NCBI GenBank assembly: GCA_030704615.1
Contig: CM060732.1
Location: forward strand, 62,787,053 to 62,851,052
Length of the DNA: 64,000 bases
Origin: Takakia lepidozioides
Lineage: Eukaryota; Streptophyta; Takakiopsida; Takakiales; Takakiaceae
Reading direction: 5' to 3'
Shown one piece after another: positions 1 through 11,051 of this stretch. Within the stretch, counting starts at the first letter, position 1. Each line of letters opens with the position of its first letter. The notes beneath the pieces were generated by a model, which had not been told where the DNA came from, made no database searches, and saw only the letters and a list, made by a program, of their open reading frames with translations. The position numbers and the translations under genes are program-made.

Positions 1-1378
1 CAGGAAAACGGTTCCGAGAGACTGTACTTGGGCTCGGAGGAGGTCGGCCACCAGCACAGGTTCTAGCCTTGACATATGCTCTTTCCATGGAACTATAAAA
101 ATGAGTGTGATGTATGTGTACCCACCCATACAATCAGGCTTGCTTCCAAAAACCTGGAGCACTACAGATTGTTTCAAGAAGGATTGGCGAACTTTCTCAC
201 CTTGAAATTTGCTGTAAAAATCATTGCAGCGGAAACGGACTGTACAGGACAAATTCGGTCGAAATGAAATTCGATCGGGTGGTCCAATCTTCTGTGTTGA
301 TAAGGATGGAGGGGAAATCACATGACACACAGGGCCTTCTCCACGTCTCAGTCACATTACTATCATATCTTTAACACCTTACATGTACTAGCTATGTGAT
401 ACAGATATCTTCCGTCACTTTGGAGTGAATGTGCATTAGCAGGGGACACATTGTTTTCTGAAAGAGTTGGTGGGACTTGATACAGGTTTTCAAGGATTTC
501 CGAGGATCCACAGATGCCCTACTCCGTCACAATGGGCTTGTGGCAGCTGTGGCCTGACTTCTACATAGTTTGCAATAGCTCTACTAATCTTTTGCTATGT
601 TAGTGAAGGTTGTCAACTATAATATTTACTCTGCATATTTAGCAAGTTGCTTACAAGGAAAAGAGTACTACCAACTTAATGGGACTTCCCCATTCCCATG
701 AAAATTAAATGGGAATGGGAGGTCTAGAGGTAGGTTCAATTTAATGGGAATGGGAAGCTCATGGGAAGTCTAGAGAGGAGCGGAAAGAGTGGACCTACCA
801 ACTTGGTCATGTCCCATTTCACAATAACTTATGGAGGGGTTGCATATGCAAATAGTTGGATGGCTTTCGTGGTGACATTCCCTTGAGGGCTGGCCTGGGG
901 TAGAAAAGCTCGCCGACAAAAAGTGTACATAATATTATTTTGGGAGTGCGCTCTATACAACAGTTTCGAATTAGGTTGTGCAGCATACCAGCTACTAAAA
1001 CAAGTGTTCCGCAACAATTGATAGAAAGGCATCACGTTATTACTGTGCATCTGGTGTTTCTAGTACCATACATGAGATATGAGTTTGGGAGCCCCACTGA
1101 CTAAATGATCAGACACCATAGGATTAGTTCTTCAACAAATCCACTTGCAAACATTACAAATATAGTCAGGGAGGTTAGTCAGCAAGCAATTTGTTCTCTA
1201 ATCCTGGGGGAAGGCCCTGTAACTCATATTAGAATGGTGTCCTGGGAAAAATAACCAGGCATACATGGTAAACGATCGGGTAATACCCAGACGCCTCCAA
1301 GGGCAAGCTAGTCTATCCTCGACAGCAAGCTACTAGCCGTGGCTGTTTTCAACAAATACACTGCGAGCACTTAGAGCG
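1..1378. other. Intergenic, no gene recognised
   Basis: Only short unconvincing ORFs are present. Around 672-716 an imperfect palindrome occurs, in which CCATTCCCAT is followed by ATGGGAATGGG. The same ATGGGAATGGG motif recurs near 743, so this is probably a small foldback repeat. Nothing else could be assigned. Confidence 0.5.
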
Positions 1379-1845
1379 CGCAGAGACCACCTTCATCTCG
1401 AGCAAGCGAGAAAACTGAAGGATGTACCAGAGATGAAGCCATGTCTTAATTAAGGCAGCCAACTATAAGACCTGAGAACAGGCCTGAGTCCAACTAGCTA
1501 ATCATCAGTTTCCAACTAATAAGCTTGCGGCCTGATCGATCCCAGTACACAGCCAGAATTGAAACCATAGTGAATGATCCATTGTCAAGGCAGGGGCAGA
1601 GATCACGAGCATTTATCTGGCAGAGACCACCTTCATCTCGAGCAAGCGAGAAAACTGAAGGATGTACCGGAGATGAAGTCATGTCTTAATCAAGCAGCCA
1701 GCTATAAGCAGGCCTGAGTCCAACTAGCTAATCATCAGTCAGAATGGTAAACAACTAATCTAAGCTTGCGGCCTGATCCCAGTACAAAGCCAGAATTGAA
1801 ACCATCGATCGTGACTGATCCATCGTCAAGGCAGGGGCAGACGAT
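1379..1845. repeat. Tandem duplication, two units of about 240 bp
   Basis: Unit 1 (about 1379-1618) and unit 2 (about 1619-1845) both start with GCAGAGACCACCTTCATCTC and share long blocks in the same order, ending with a CAAGGCAGGGGCAG block. They differ by small indels and substitutions. The array lies just downstream of the Dof-like ORF on the minus strand, so it could be part of that gene's 3' flank. No coding function is visible. Confidence 0.85.
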
Positions 1846-1920
1846 AAGCCTTCAGCGCTTCTGCCTGAGTGCCTCAAAATTCAGATGTGAAGAATTCTGA
1901 TGCAGCATGTCAAGAGTATG

Positions 1921-2592
1921 CTAAGTGGTGAGGCCCTGCAGAAAGGGACGTTGATCCAGAATATGAGGTAGCATCTGGTAGAATGACAATGGTCTGGAAC
2001 AGACACCTGCATAAGCATTCCTGCACCTTGCGTTCTTTTCAGCCTGCAAGTAGTTGATAGCTTTGAAGAAATCAGCTGTGAAGGCGGGCACATGTTCAGC
2101 GGGCACACGATCAGCTCGATCGACTGTTCGTCTCTTCCGCAATTTTCCTCCCAGTGTGAACTTAAACTTGGTTTTCCCATCAGGGCTATCGCAGAGCCCA
2201 CTTCTACATTCAAAACGCGGCTGGCCTTTGGTGATGGACCCGTTGTTCCAGTAGAGGAACTTAATCTTGTCAGACAGACAGCGAGGACACTTCTTCTCCA
2301 ATGGATGAAGCTCCAGAAAACGCTCAAGCTCGGCCGTGTCTCCTGCCTCACCTCTTTTTCTTTTCTTGGTTGTTGCTTGCTCAGAATCGGCCGCCATTCG
2401 TTCAACTTCCTGCAGAGCAGGGTCTTGCGTTGCCTGAATGTCAGGGATCTCTCCACCAGAGATCTTTTGTGCAAGTTCACCAGGTTGTTGATGTTGCAGT
2501 GGTCCAATCTCACCATCGGGACCTTTGATGAAATCCTCTAGAAACTGCATCCAATCTGTCTCATCAGTGTAAGTTTCTGCAAATTCCCCCAT
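1921..2592 (-). CDS. Dof-like zinc-finger protein, uninterrupted ORF of about 223 aa
   Basis: The ATG at 2592-2590 is chosen because the frame upstream of it opens only with a GTG. The N-terminal third is acidic and is followed by a basic nuclear-localisation-like cluster, KKRKRG. A zinc-finger region near residues 100-150 starts KKCPRC, then has KFLYWNNGS and QPRFEC, then a TLGGKLRKRR basic tail. Dof transcription factors share the CPRC, the KF-Y-NN-S stretch, QPR--C and GG-LR, so a nuclear DNA-binding role is inferred. Two things are odd. The second cysteine pair is spaced C-x4-C instead of the Dof C-x2-C, and the conserved tryptophan after it is missing. A transposase-type zinc ribbon is the main alternative. 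The C-terminal 60 residues are not recognised. Confidence 0.5.
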   Translation of the reverse strand: MGEFAETYTDETDWMQFLEDFIKGPDGEIGPLQHQQPGELAQKISGGEIPDIQATQDPALQEVERMAADSEQATTKKRKRGEAGDTAELERFLELHPLEKKCPRCLSDKIKFLYWNNGSITKGQPRFECRSGLCDSPDGKTKFKFTLGGKLRKRRTVDRADRVPAEHVPAFTADFFKAINYLQAEKNARCRNAYAGVCSRPLSFYQMLPHILDQRPFLQGLTT

Positions 2593-2601
2593 GAAGCGCA
2601 C

Positions 2602-3240
2602 CTCTCAGATCACAGCGGGACGAGCAACAGCACACACACATGCGCCACCCCTCAGCACCAAGTCTCAGGCGTAATGAGGATAGCAGTGTGGATCATACCC
2701 GCGCACAAGATGATTTGGAGTGTTTCCTTGAAGGAAAATAGGCCACATTTCCGTATTAAGACACTGAGCTGTCGAGAAACGGGCCCTGGTCTTTCCCAGG
2801 TGTTTTCCCAGGTGTTTCCCATTAAAATTAAAAATTAAAAAAAAGACACATCAATTAACACTTAAGGGAAATTGTGCCAAGAGGATTTTTTTTTTCACTT
2901 TTTTGTTTCTTTTTTGTAGTATTTTGTTTTTTTATTCTTGTAAACAGGGGGATGGTAAAATATTTTTGGTGGGCAAGATAGCTGAGCCCTTATTTGGGTT
3001 TAATAATTCGGGGAAAAGAATAAGGCACACACACCGTAATCACCCTGACCCCTCATCGAGGGAGAACCCTTGAGCTACTTCAAAATTAGTAGAAAATCTC
3101 CAGACCTACTTTTGGTTGATGTTGAGAGTCATGGGGGCAATGCCCTGCCAGATACAAGCCCTAACATTTTCTGTGAAAGATTGGATCACCGCATTTCACT
3201 TTTCACCTGGGCATGGAACTGATGTTGGATGTTTTGTGGG
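2602..3240. other. Intergenic or 5' flank, AT-rich
   Basis: This stretch lies between the divergently oriented Dof-like ORF (-) and the GT31 fragment (+). It has duplicated CCCAGGTGTTT motifs near 2799-2818 and T/A-rich low-complexity sequence at 2820-2945. No gene was seen; promoter elements could not be singled out. Confidence 0.4.
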
Positions 3241-3250
3241 AGATGTATGC

Positions 3251-4257
3251 AGCCTTGAGAAAACCACAGGGCCAGCATTCAGATTTGTAATAGGGCATAC
3301 TAGTGACTCCAGGAAAATGAGGGCACTGGAGGAGGAGATTGCAACTTACAACGACTTCATTCGCATTGATGTTGATGAAAACTACCACAAGCTTACGCTC
3401 AAAACGTCTCTCTCTCTCTCTCTCTCTCTAAGTAAATTTCAGCAGTGCTTGCATGAACTGTTTAGAGGCTGTGGGACTTACTTGGTGGGACCCTCTTTCA
3501 CTTATCTCTTCAGTCGAAGAGTGAAGCCTTTTCCTACATCAGCCTCTCCTACCCTCTCCCTATCCCTGGAAACTCTGGGGCCTCTTCTGGAGGCCACCCC
3601 TTCATTATTTTGTTCTGATGTGAATAATGTATATGTCTGAAATCTTCCAAACACATTGCTATGACTGTGGGCTATTCAATCAATTTGATTTATCCTAATC
3701 TTTAATCGAGGAGCCATAATTCCAAGCACCCTGATGTACCTGCTGAGATGGAGTGTGATGGATGGCAATGCAGGTTGGCTTTTTTCAAAGCAGTGTACAT
3801 GCTCTTTGACGCTGACTTCTATGTCAAGGCAGACGATGACATAAATTTGCGGCCAGGTACTATGCTGACATGGCCCAATTGAAAACGAACAAGACAATAG
3901 GGGGGGAAAAGTGTTCGCCCTTTACAGCCACATTGAGTAGGGTGCTGCTTCTGATGGGTTTCCTTTGATAAACTATTAGCTCCTTGGATTGCAATGACAG
4001 TAAGATCAAACTTTCTTCAGGTGCAGCTGTGCACAAGTTTTTTGGGATGGCTTCATTGGCTCACTGCACTGGATGTGTCAAGGCAATCAACAGTATCATG
4101 GTAGCATTCTAGTATAGTAAGCTAACTTAGTATGCAATTGGTTATGTGCAGGTTGGCTACTTTGGTGGCCAAGGAACGACCGAGTCCTAGGACATATCTG
4201 GGATGCATGAAAAAAGGCCCTGTTATCACAGATCCGGGCCTCAAATGGTATGTTTAC
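3251..4257 (+). pseudogene. Truncated GT31 beta-1,3-galactosyltransferase (B3GALT12/13/14-like)
   Basis: Three exons match the Golgi GT31 family that adds beta-1,3-galactose to glycans such as arabinogalactan proteins. Exon a (about 3251-3405) carries LEKTTGPAFRFVIG and ends LTLKT. Exon b (3774-3856) carries [20 protein letters not shown] and then DDINLRP, which includes the metal-binding DxD-type motif. The a/b junction splices in phase (AC|G). Exon c (about 4152-4257) carries [19 protein letters not shown] followed by a GTATGT donor. The b/c junction is out of phase by one base. The expected following region (YEPLG and onward) is not found before the next gene, and the N-terminal membrane anchor is missing. 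A TC microsatellite fills the start of intron a. It is most likely a dead, 3'-truncated copy, although very distant exons cannot be excluded. Confidence 0.78.
3407..3429. repeat. (TC)n microsatellite
   Basis: About eleven TC units directly follow the inferred exon a donor of the GT31 fragment. Confidence 0.95.
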
Positions 4258-4259
4258 CC

Positions 4260-5066
4260 TGCATGCAAGAGAATGTATCAATAATGTGAACATTTGCTCA
4301 TGATGGTCAATCAGATGGCTTGCTTTTGCCTGGGTCTTTTAAGACGTGGATTTCACAGGATGAGTCTTTTCCCTGTGCCAGCACCCATACCGACCGATGT
4401 CTGCACTAACTTATTATGCAATTATTCGTGCAAAGACGACCAATTTGTTGCTTCATACCTATTCTGTTCATGCATTCTTACCTTCTACCGAACATTGTCC
4501 GGTACTTGTAGTAGGTATAAACTGAAATTGATGATCCAATGGCAAATATATTTTTTTTTTGTGGAAGCGGGTTCTATTTTGGTTCTATCTTCATGTCTCT
4601 TAAATTAAAGTTGTATTTCTGGGAATTCTTCTGTAGAAACTAGAAACTCAAAAACGAACATGATTATTTTCAAGTTAGGAGAGCAAATAGAAGGTATTCT
4701 ACATATTTCGTAATGATTACATTGAAAAAGGTCAGAAGCGTAGAAGTGGAAATGACCAAGTTGGGTGCGTTTAGCTTTACGGCCCTCTAGGAGGTTATTT
4801 TTTCCTCCTCTGTATCCCCCTTGCTTCAATAAGGTTCTCTCAGGGGCCTCCATCCCCTGATATAAAAAAGGAAAGAAAAAAAAGTTGGAGCTTCGGACAA
4901 TTCTTCCATTGTTGATTTCACACCTGCTGCCCAGTAGTTTTGCCATATAAGATGCAGAATCAAAGATAATGAGATTTGATAGTGCACCTGAATAACTCAG
5001 GTGTACTGTGTGTAGTGTGGCCAAGTTCCAGAGAGTGGGAAAAATACTCACCTCAAAGACCATTAA
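4260..5066. other. No gene recognised
   Basis: The expected downstream exons of the GT31 gene were looked for here and not seen. ORFs on both strands lack recognisable motifs. Confidence 0.4.
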
Positions 5067-5651
5067 CCCTTACAAGCCGAGCACCATAGTTTGACATAAA
5101 AGAGGACCCCTGCAGTAAAGGGATTGGTGTAACTTTTAGAAAATCGACTTTTTTAAGAACTTGACTGCACATTATGTGCCTATCTTCCTCCGTTGAATCA
5201 CCACCGTTGAATGTGGGCTCATTGGAGAAACATATCATTTTTTGGCAATTTTTTAAGATTGAGTGACGGGATAAACTTGGATTGTGATTAGTAAGGCTTC
5301 ATCCCCTTGGGATCCCTCATCCAACAAGCCAAAAACAATCCAATTTGGTGCTGCCACTTGGTCAAACCTAGGCAGATTCCCTCACAATAACCCTCTCACA
5401 CATGCGTCCAGAAATCTTGGCATGAAAAAGAGAGAATTACCTTCATCAAAACCTGACCCCCTTGCTTGCGTGATTAGACATGATTAGACAACTTTGCTTT
5501 AACTCGAAAGTAGGGCAATCAGTTGCCCAATCCTGGCATGCTTCAGGCCACTCTATGGCACTAATTTCATAAAGGTTGAAGCAGATCTGAAAAAGTACTT
5601 TACATTTAAAATAGGCCCTGAAGCTCCTTTTGGGTCGAGGGCGTTTAAGGG
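5067..5651. mobile_element. TTAA-flanked MITE, copy 1 (piggyBac-like)
   Basis: This 585-bp non-coding element is bounded by TTAA on both sides (5063-5066 and 5652-5655). The right end is GGGCGTTTAAGGG. The left end begins CCCTTACAAGCC, a decayed version of the inverted repeat seen intact in copy 2 at 27643-28287. The two copies share many blocks in the same order, including CCACCGTTGAATGTGGGC, GAGAAACATATC, GATCCCTCATCCAACAAGCC and GCCACTTGGTCAAACCT. TTAA duplication and CCCT-type ends are typical of piggyBac superfamily elements. No transposase is encoded. Confidence 0.85.
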
Positions 5652-5831
5652 TTAAATACCGGCCAATTGCCTTTAAACATTCAATGTAAAGCTATCATAA
5701 TCCTCCTGGTTTCAGGAAGGTTACCTTGTTCAATGGGCTTATTCTTAACCATTCTGTCCCAAGACAGGTTGTTGCATTTCCCACGACGGATTAGTGATCA
5801 ATTGTAAAATCAATGCTTGCCAGTAGGCACT

Positions 5832-8800
5832 TTACACGGGTCTAATGCCAAGAGCTTTTCGAAATTGCTCAAAGAAGAAGAAGGTGATGATGGTGTGGGG
5901 TCCTATCCGCATCCACACCGGGATAAAGCCCTTGTATAAACCCCTAGGTCCCTCTGCCTGCAGTGTCTTCCAAAAACAGTCCAGCGTTGATGCATACAGC
6001 ACACCGTCTCCACCTGCCTGAACAGCTTGCTGCATTATCCTGCTCCAGGATCGAGAGATACATTAGAGCCCTGGAAAATCCTAACACTAGAGATTTGCTC
6101 TTGCTAACCAGTCTTTCTGTTTCTGTCAAAGTCTGAGGCGTAAAGGTCTTGAGCAAAATTGACCTCCCCAATGTCAAGTGAAATACTTTAGGAGATCTCA
6201 CCTATACTTCGAACTTCCTCCAGCTCTCCTCTCTTGTCTCTCAAGACTCTAGTGCCATAAGCTTTGTCTGGACATCATACAGTTTCTTTCTTTCTGCCAT
6301 TTATCCCCGAATGTGCAGATGCAAACATACACACCATGCACATATGTTGCATGGCTAGCACAATCCTGCTAACTCTCTCTCAAACACACTATAACAAAGG
6401 TCTCTCTGCATTCAGGGGAAAAAAGCTCGTTTCACAAGAGGAACTTACCGGGTTTTGATGAGATCTATGGGTGACATGACAACAGCTGTCACCAGTCCAG
6501 CTGTCATGGATGAGACCAGATGGCAGGCCATGCCCTCCTGCATCAAACCTGAGTTCAACAAACCATACTTGGTGTGATCATAGCTCGGAACTTGAGCTGC
6601 ATTTAGCAATGCTGCCCTCTGCATTGTGGGTCCCACGCCTCGGAACAGGCCCCGCATACCTTCTGTTCTGGCTATGGATACAAGGGCCTGAAATGGGCCC
6701 CGGTATTGCCATTGACCTGCACCCCCTAAAAGATCCAACAGAACATACAAACTAAATCAGAAGGCTAACCAGTGATTATTATGACTAATGAAAACGTATA
6801 AAAATTGCAAGTAGAAAGAAAAATTGTATATAAAGAATAGCCTTGTGGCCATAGACCCTGCACCCAGTTTGGGCAGAACAAAAGGGAACAGAGACTACCT
6901 TGGTGAGGGGCTCACCCCAGCATTGGGACTTCGATATAAGAATTTGGTTGGGTTTCCAGATTTCCTCTAGAAAGCCCTAGCATCAATCTGCTGTGTGATT
7001 GTATACAAAGAGAATGTACTCATAAGACGACGTTTGCCGTAGCCTTGTGGCCATTGACCCCGGGCCCAGTTTGAGCGGAACACAAAGGGACAGAAACTAC
7101 CTTTGTCTGGGGCTGACACCGTTAGTATGACTTACCTTGGAACAGAAAATTGATCCGAGTTTTCCAGGTACCCTCTAGAAATTCCTTTACACAAGCATCA
7201 ATCTGCTGTGTGTGGTTTGCCCAATAACTAGGCCCCAAAAGGGCCTGGATGTTGGCTCAGCCTCGAGATTTTCAAAGTTGGTAAACAGAGGTACAGGCAC
7301 AATTCCATTGATGGATTTGAAGAGGACGTCTCTCTGGTGAGAGTACCCAGGACAATGAATCAGAAAGCGAATATTGTCTACAAAGAGAGAATGTACTCAT
7401 AAAAAGTTGTTTGGGAGTGTGTGAGAGAGAGGTAGACGTCCCAAACCATTATATGATGAGCAGAGAAACTAATTTGGATACCACAGGGTGATCTCCTCAG
7501 TAGGGTAGTCAACACTTTATTAGCAGGAGCACTGTTTGCACTCTTCACTAAACCAGGATGGCAAGTATCACCAGCAGTTTGAGCTTGAGCATCATCTAGA
7601 TATCCAGCTTGAGACATTCTCCAGATTGGGTGAACATTTGAATTGGGACTCGAAATTTTAGTGACCCAACCAGCTTGGTAAGGAGCTTCACTCCCTCTTA
7701 ATTGGGATGTCCTGTAGCCTAAAATAAGCATGAGTGTACTTCAAGACATTAATTGGAAAGATGGAAGAGGAAATTAATTTGAAGGGCCTTGACAAGCATA
7801 TGCATGAAGAGACCAGAAATCAAGCACCTGCCATGTTTGTGCCAGTGATAGGAGCTTGCATGCGGATCATGACCACGTCGGTGGGGTTAGCTACTGCACT
7901 GCCGATGGTACCGGCTGTCGCCCCAGCCACCACTTTTATCCACAAAGATGTTTGTGTTGGATCATCTCCTCCCAACACCTGACCCCCTTAGTAATGACCA
8001 CGTCAAATTCGTTTCCAATGCTCAACTTCTGTTATTTACTGCTCCTCACTCATAATAAATACTTGAAGGAAGAAATTATGATCCAAGTACTGTGCCTTCT
8101 TCAAAGTTTTTACAGGATAGTCTTGACATAAACTGTGGCTTGGAAACACTACGATCATTCGTGTTGCTATGTCAGCCTTCTATTAACTGTCAGCCACAAT
8201 TTCCTTTAAATTTTTTTAAATGGGTGGTTGCAACTGCACACCATCAATCTAGCCCACATCCAGAAACTACAGGTATGATGATGATGCCAGAATCCGAAAT
8301 GCTCTTTCTCTTCCCTCTGCACTCTGCCCAGGTAATTACCTGCTTCAAGGGCTCATAGGCACCCATTCGAATGCTGGAGTAGGAGGCCTCCCGCAACAGT
8401 GCCGCCCCAGTGCCACGCCACAACCCCCTCAGCCCCTCCTCCTTTCCAATTTGTATCATGCCCTTGAAGAAACCTGGGTAGTGTCGCTCCTGCCCAATAC
8501 CAGTACTCTGTAACTACTTGTGTTTTGGATGCCTGATTTCTTCAAAACATTTCATCCTTTGGGTGCAAGTCATACCAGGAGTGTAAATCACAGTTGAATC
8601 CTGACATGCAGATCACTGATGTCCCTGACTACTAATAGATGTGGGCCAACGGTCTTCAAGGGCTTAACCTTTGCTGGCCTCTGATAGTTGCCGATGACTA
8701 CTGTGAAGAAATCAGGAGATTCTACCTTTGTTTCATTTCTCGTGGCTCTCTTCTTGTGACTAATGCTTTATGACAGGACACACTTCTAGTGCGGAAACTA

Positions 8801-9242
8801 ATAACAGCGTTGAGGCAAGCGATCACAAGGGTTTCATGGCACCGAGGAGTAGCCTTGTAGAAATGTCAATAGCCATCCGTTCTCCCGAGGCAACAAACGG
8901 AATCAAGCAATACAAGTGCTACTTCTCATACGCTTCAGAGACCACCACAAAGTGCTTCCAGATTCTCAACGACTCAACAAATAAGTCAAAAGTATGAGAG
9001 AGGGAGAGAGAAATAAAAAGCTGTTGCAGAAGGCCCTTGAGACCCTTGCATTTATACAAGTTCATTAAAGCCAAGGGAGTCACCTGGGTTGACGAGAGAG
9101 CCCCGTCAAGCTGCATGCGGACCTTGACCACATTAACTGGATTGGTGATGGCAGCACCGCACATGTTGCTGACGCCTGCCAGCCCAAACACTGTGGCATG
9201 CCCCTGCCACCACTTCACCTCCCGGCTCCCTGCCTGACCCCA
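5832..9242 (-). CDS. Mitochondrial substrate carrier (SLC25/MCF family), five exons, N-terminus unresolved
   Basis: Inferred exons in coding order are about 9242-9084, 8489-8340, 7978-7828, 6725-6449 and 6039-5832 (stop TAA at 5834-5832). All junctions have GT-AG borders and agree in phase. The product is a six-helix inner-membrane metabolite carrier with three repeats of about 100 residues. Each repeat has its signature: NPVNVVKVR, NPTDVVMIR and SPIDLIKTR. The third is canonical P-x-D-x-x-K. The first has Asn in place of the acidic residue, and the second has Met in place of Lys. Repeat 2 ends are marked by GLRGLWRGTGAALLREA, repeat 3 by GMRGLFRGVGPTMQRAA, and the C-terminus by MRIGPHTIITFFFFEQFRKA. 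It most resembles the UcpB/At4g03115 group; substrate unknown. A TAG near 9285 closes the frame upstream of exon 1 without a Met, so the start must lie in an upstream exon (one candidate ATG is at 9543). Confidence 0.85.
6839..7225. repeat. Intronic tandem duplication of about 200 bp
   Basis: Within intron 3 of the carrier gene, two diverged units start AGCCTTGTGGCCAT (6839 and about 7039) and share the CCCAGTTTG, CTCTAGAAA and CATCAATCTGCTGTGTG blocks. The unit-1 tail ACAAAGAGAATGTACTCATA also recurs at about 7380-7400. It is probably a local repeat expansion; no coding content. Confidence 0.7.
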
Positions 9243-10723
9243 CCACCCATGGGTCAGAATCCACTGAAACTGGTGCTCGTTTGTCTAGTGCTTCCAACAA
9301 TCCTTTATCAGATCCGACCTTAAATTGACTTAGAGACCCTCAGGGCTTATTTATGCTCTTTGCTAGACATTGCCGTCTTAGCTCGGAACAATATCTGTTC
9401 CCTACTACATGCAGCATCAACTATTTCAACATCACCCAGAGTAGGAATGGAGGTGTGTTGGAGGTGAGAGATGAAGACGTACACGAGGGCGCAGATATCG
9501 GCCTTGTACTCTCAGGAATCGGGGACACCGACTGCGCTCCCATGTGCAACAAATTCAAATTCCTCCAGCGAAGCTCTTAATCCTTCGTCCCCACAGTCCT
9601 GCTCTCCCACTTCACCTGCTAGTATACCTGCTCAGCTCTATCATAGACCCAGATAGAGGAAAAAATAACAAGTTTCCTCTACACGGATCCCTGTCTATCC
9701 CTGTCTCTCGACTTCCGATCTAACCCCCTTGGAAAGTCTCTCAAACTGTTCCACCAATTGCAATTCCACCCCACCACAGGTCAGCCGATCACTCTCTCTA
9801 ACCCCATTCCTGGCTGCAGATCCTAATACCCCAGCTCGAAATCTCTCTCCCTCTTATTGGCAATCTCTACCCTTGGAGGGATGTGACCCTGATAATCGAG
9901 AAACTCGAGATCCGCCATAACCCACACCGATCAGTACACAGAAAACAACGCCTTCACTGGATCAGGACAAGCAGACAAGTCTTCGTTTATTGTATAGATC
10001 GACGATACAGTAGACAAATACAGTCCTCCAACTCGGATGAACCGCGACAATTGCCATTCTACACACACAGTCAGCACTCAGCCTCACCGTCCATGTCCAG
10101 CTCTGCACCCCAGCTACCCACATGGCACCAAAAAAAGAAAGAGAAAGGTCGTTTGTAGATGCAGTGATTATGAGCACAGTCATTGCAAATTTTGATTTGA
10201 TTGGCCATGCGGCCGGGTCACCTCAATCCTTATCAACCTGCAAAAACAGGATTGTGAAGATGAAGAAGCTTTTGAGACGACAGGTCAGATGAAATGAGGA
10301 CAGATTCTGTGCCATCAACTTCGTTATGGTATGCAAGAATGGAGAAAAATGATGGTGGGAAATGCCAAAAGCCATGGACTTCCAGATGGACTTGATTAGA
10401 GAATGCACATTCAGCCATATGTGATGCGCCATTTGCCCCTACTTTTGATACATTTATGGATTGTGGTAGTTCTCCACCCACTTTAGAGAATGACTCGTGA
10501 TCAAGCCTAGATCACTTTGATGACTTGGCGTGCTCACATTTATCCACGTGGACAAATCTGCGCTCACGCCACATCATCAACTGGTAAGAGAGTCTGTTCT
10601 CGTGGATATGGACCCTATTACCATGAAGTAGATCTTTAATTCATATTCATATCACTGATAAACAGATCACGTCGTTGTGAATGACCTGTCATAAACCACA
10701 TTGTACAACATTGTTGCAAAAGA
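9243..10723. other. 5' flank of carrier gene, otherwise unassigned
   Basis: The stretch is expected to hold the first exon and promoter of the carrier gene on the minus strand. A minus-strand ORF with its ATG at 9543-9541 is one candidate first exon but cannot be confirmed. No other gene was recognised. Confidence 0.35.
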
Positions 10724-11051
10724 GACTATATGAGAGGGTTGGGGAAAAAAATGAGTGCGTTATTGATGCACACCCTTTTCCAGGCCCAAATATACATATA
10801 TTTTTATTTTTATTTTTATTTTTTTGGGCTGGAAAAAGTGTGTGCGTCCACGTTGGCACGCATTTTTTCCGGCAACCCAAACGCTTTCTCTGCCGTTAAA
10901 AAAATATATATATTTTTTAGGGTTATAAAAAGGGTGTGTGTCAACGCACGCATTTTTCTGACAAACCAAATGTTTTATATCGTCTCCGTCATTTTATCTT
11001 TATTTTATTTATTTACTTTTAGCATTTTTTCCCAAACCCTCTCATATCGTC
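10724..11051. mobile_element. Foldback MITE-like element, about 328 bp
   Basis: The left end GACTATATGAGAGGGTTGGG and the right end, whose reverse complement reads GACGATATGAGAGGGTTTGGG, form terminal inverted repeats of about 28 bp with only a few mismatches. Internally, the CACCCTTTTCCAGGCCCAAA arm near 10780-10800 is inverted against TTTGGGCTGGAAAAAGTGTG near 10826-10845. Two diverged direct copies of a unit starting AAAAAG and ending ACGCATTTTT (about 10837-10867 and 10927-10957) follow. No clear target-site duplication is visible, so the superfamily is unresolved. No ORF of note. Confidence 0.7.
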
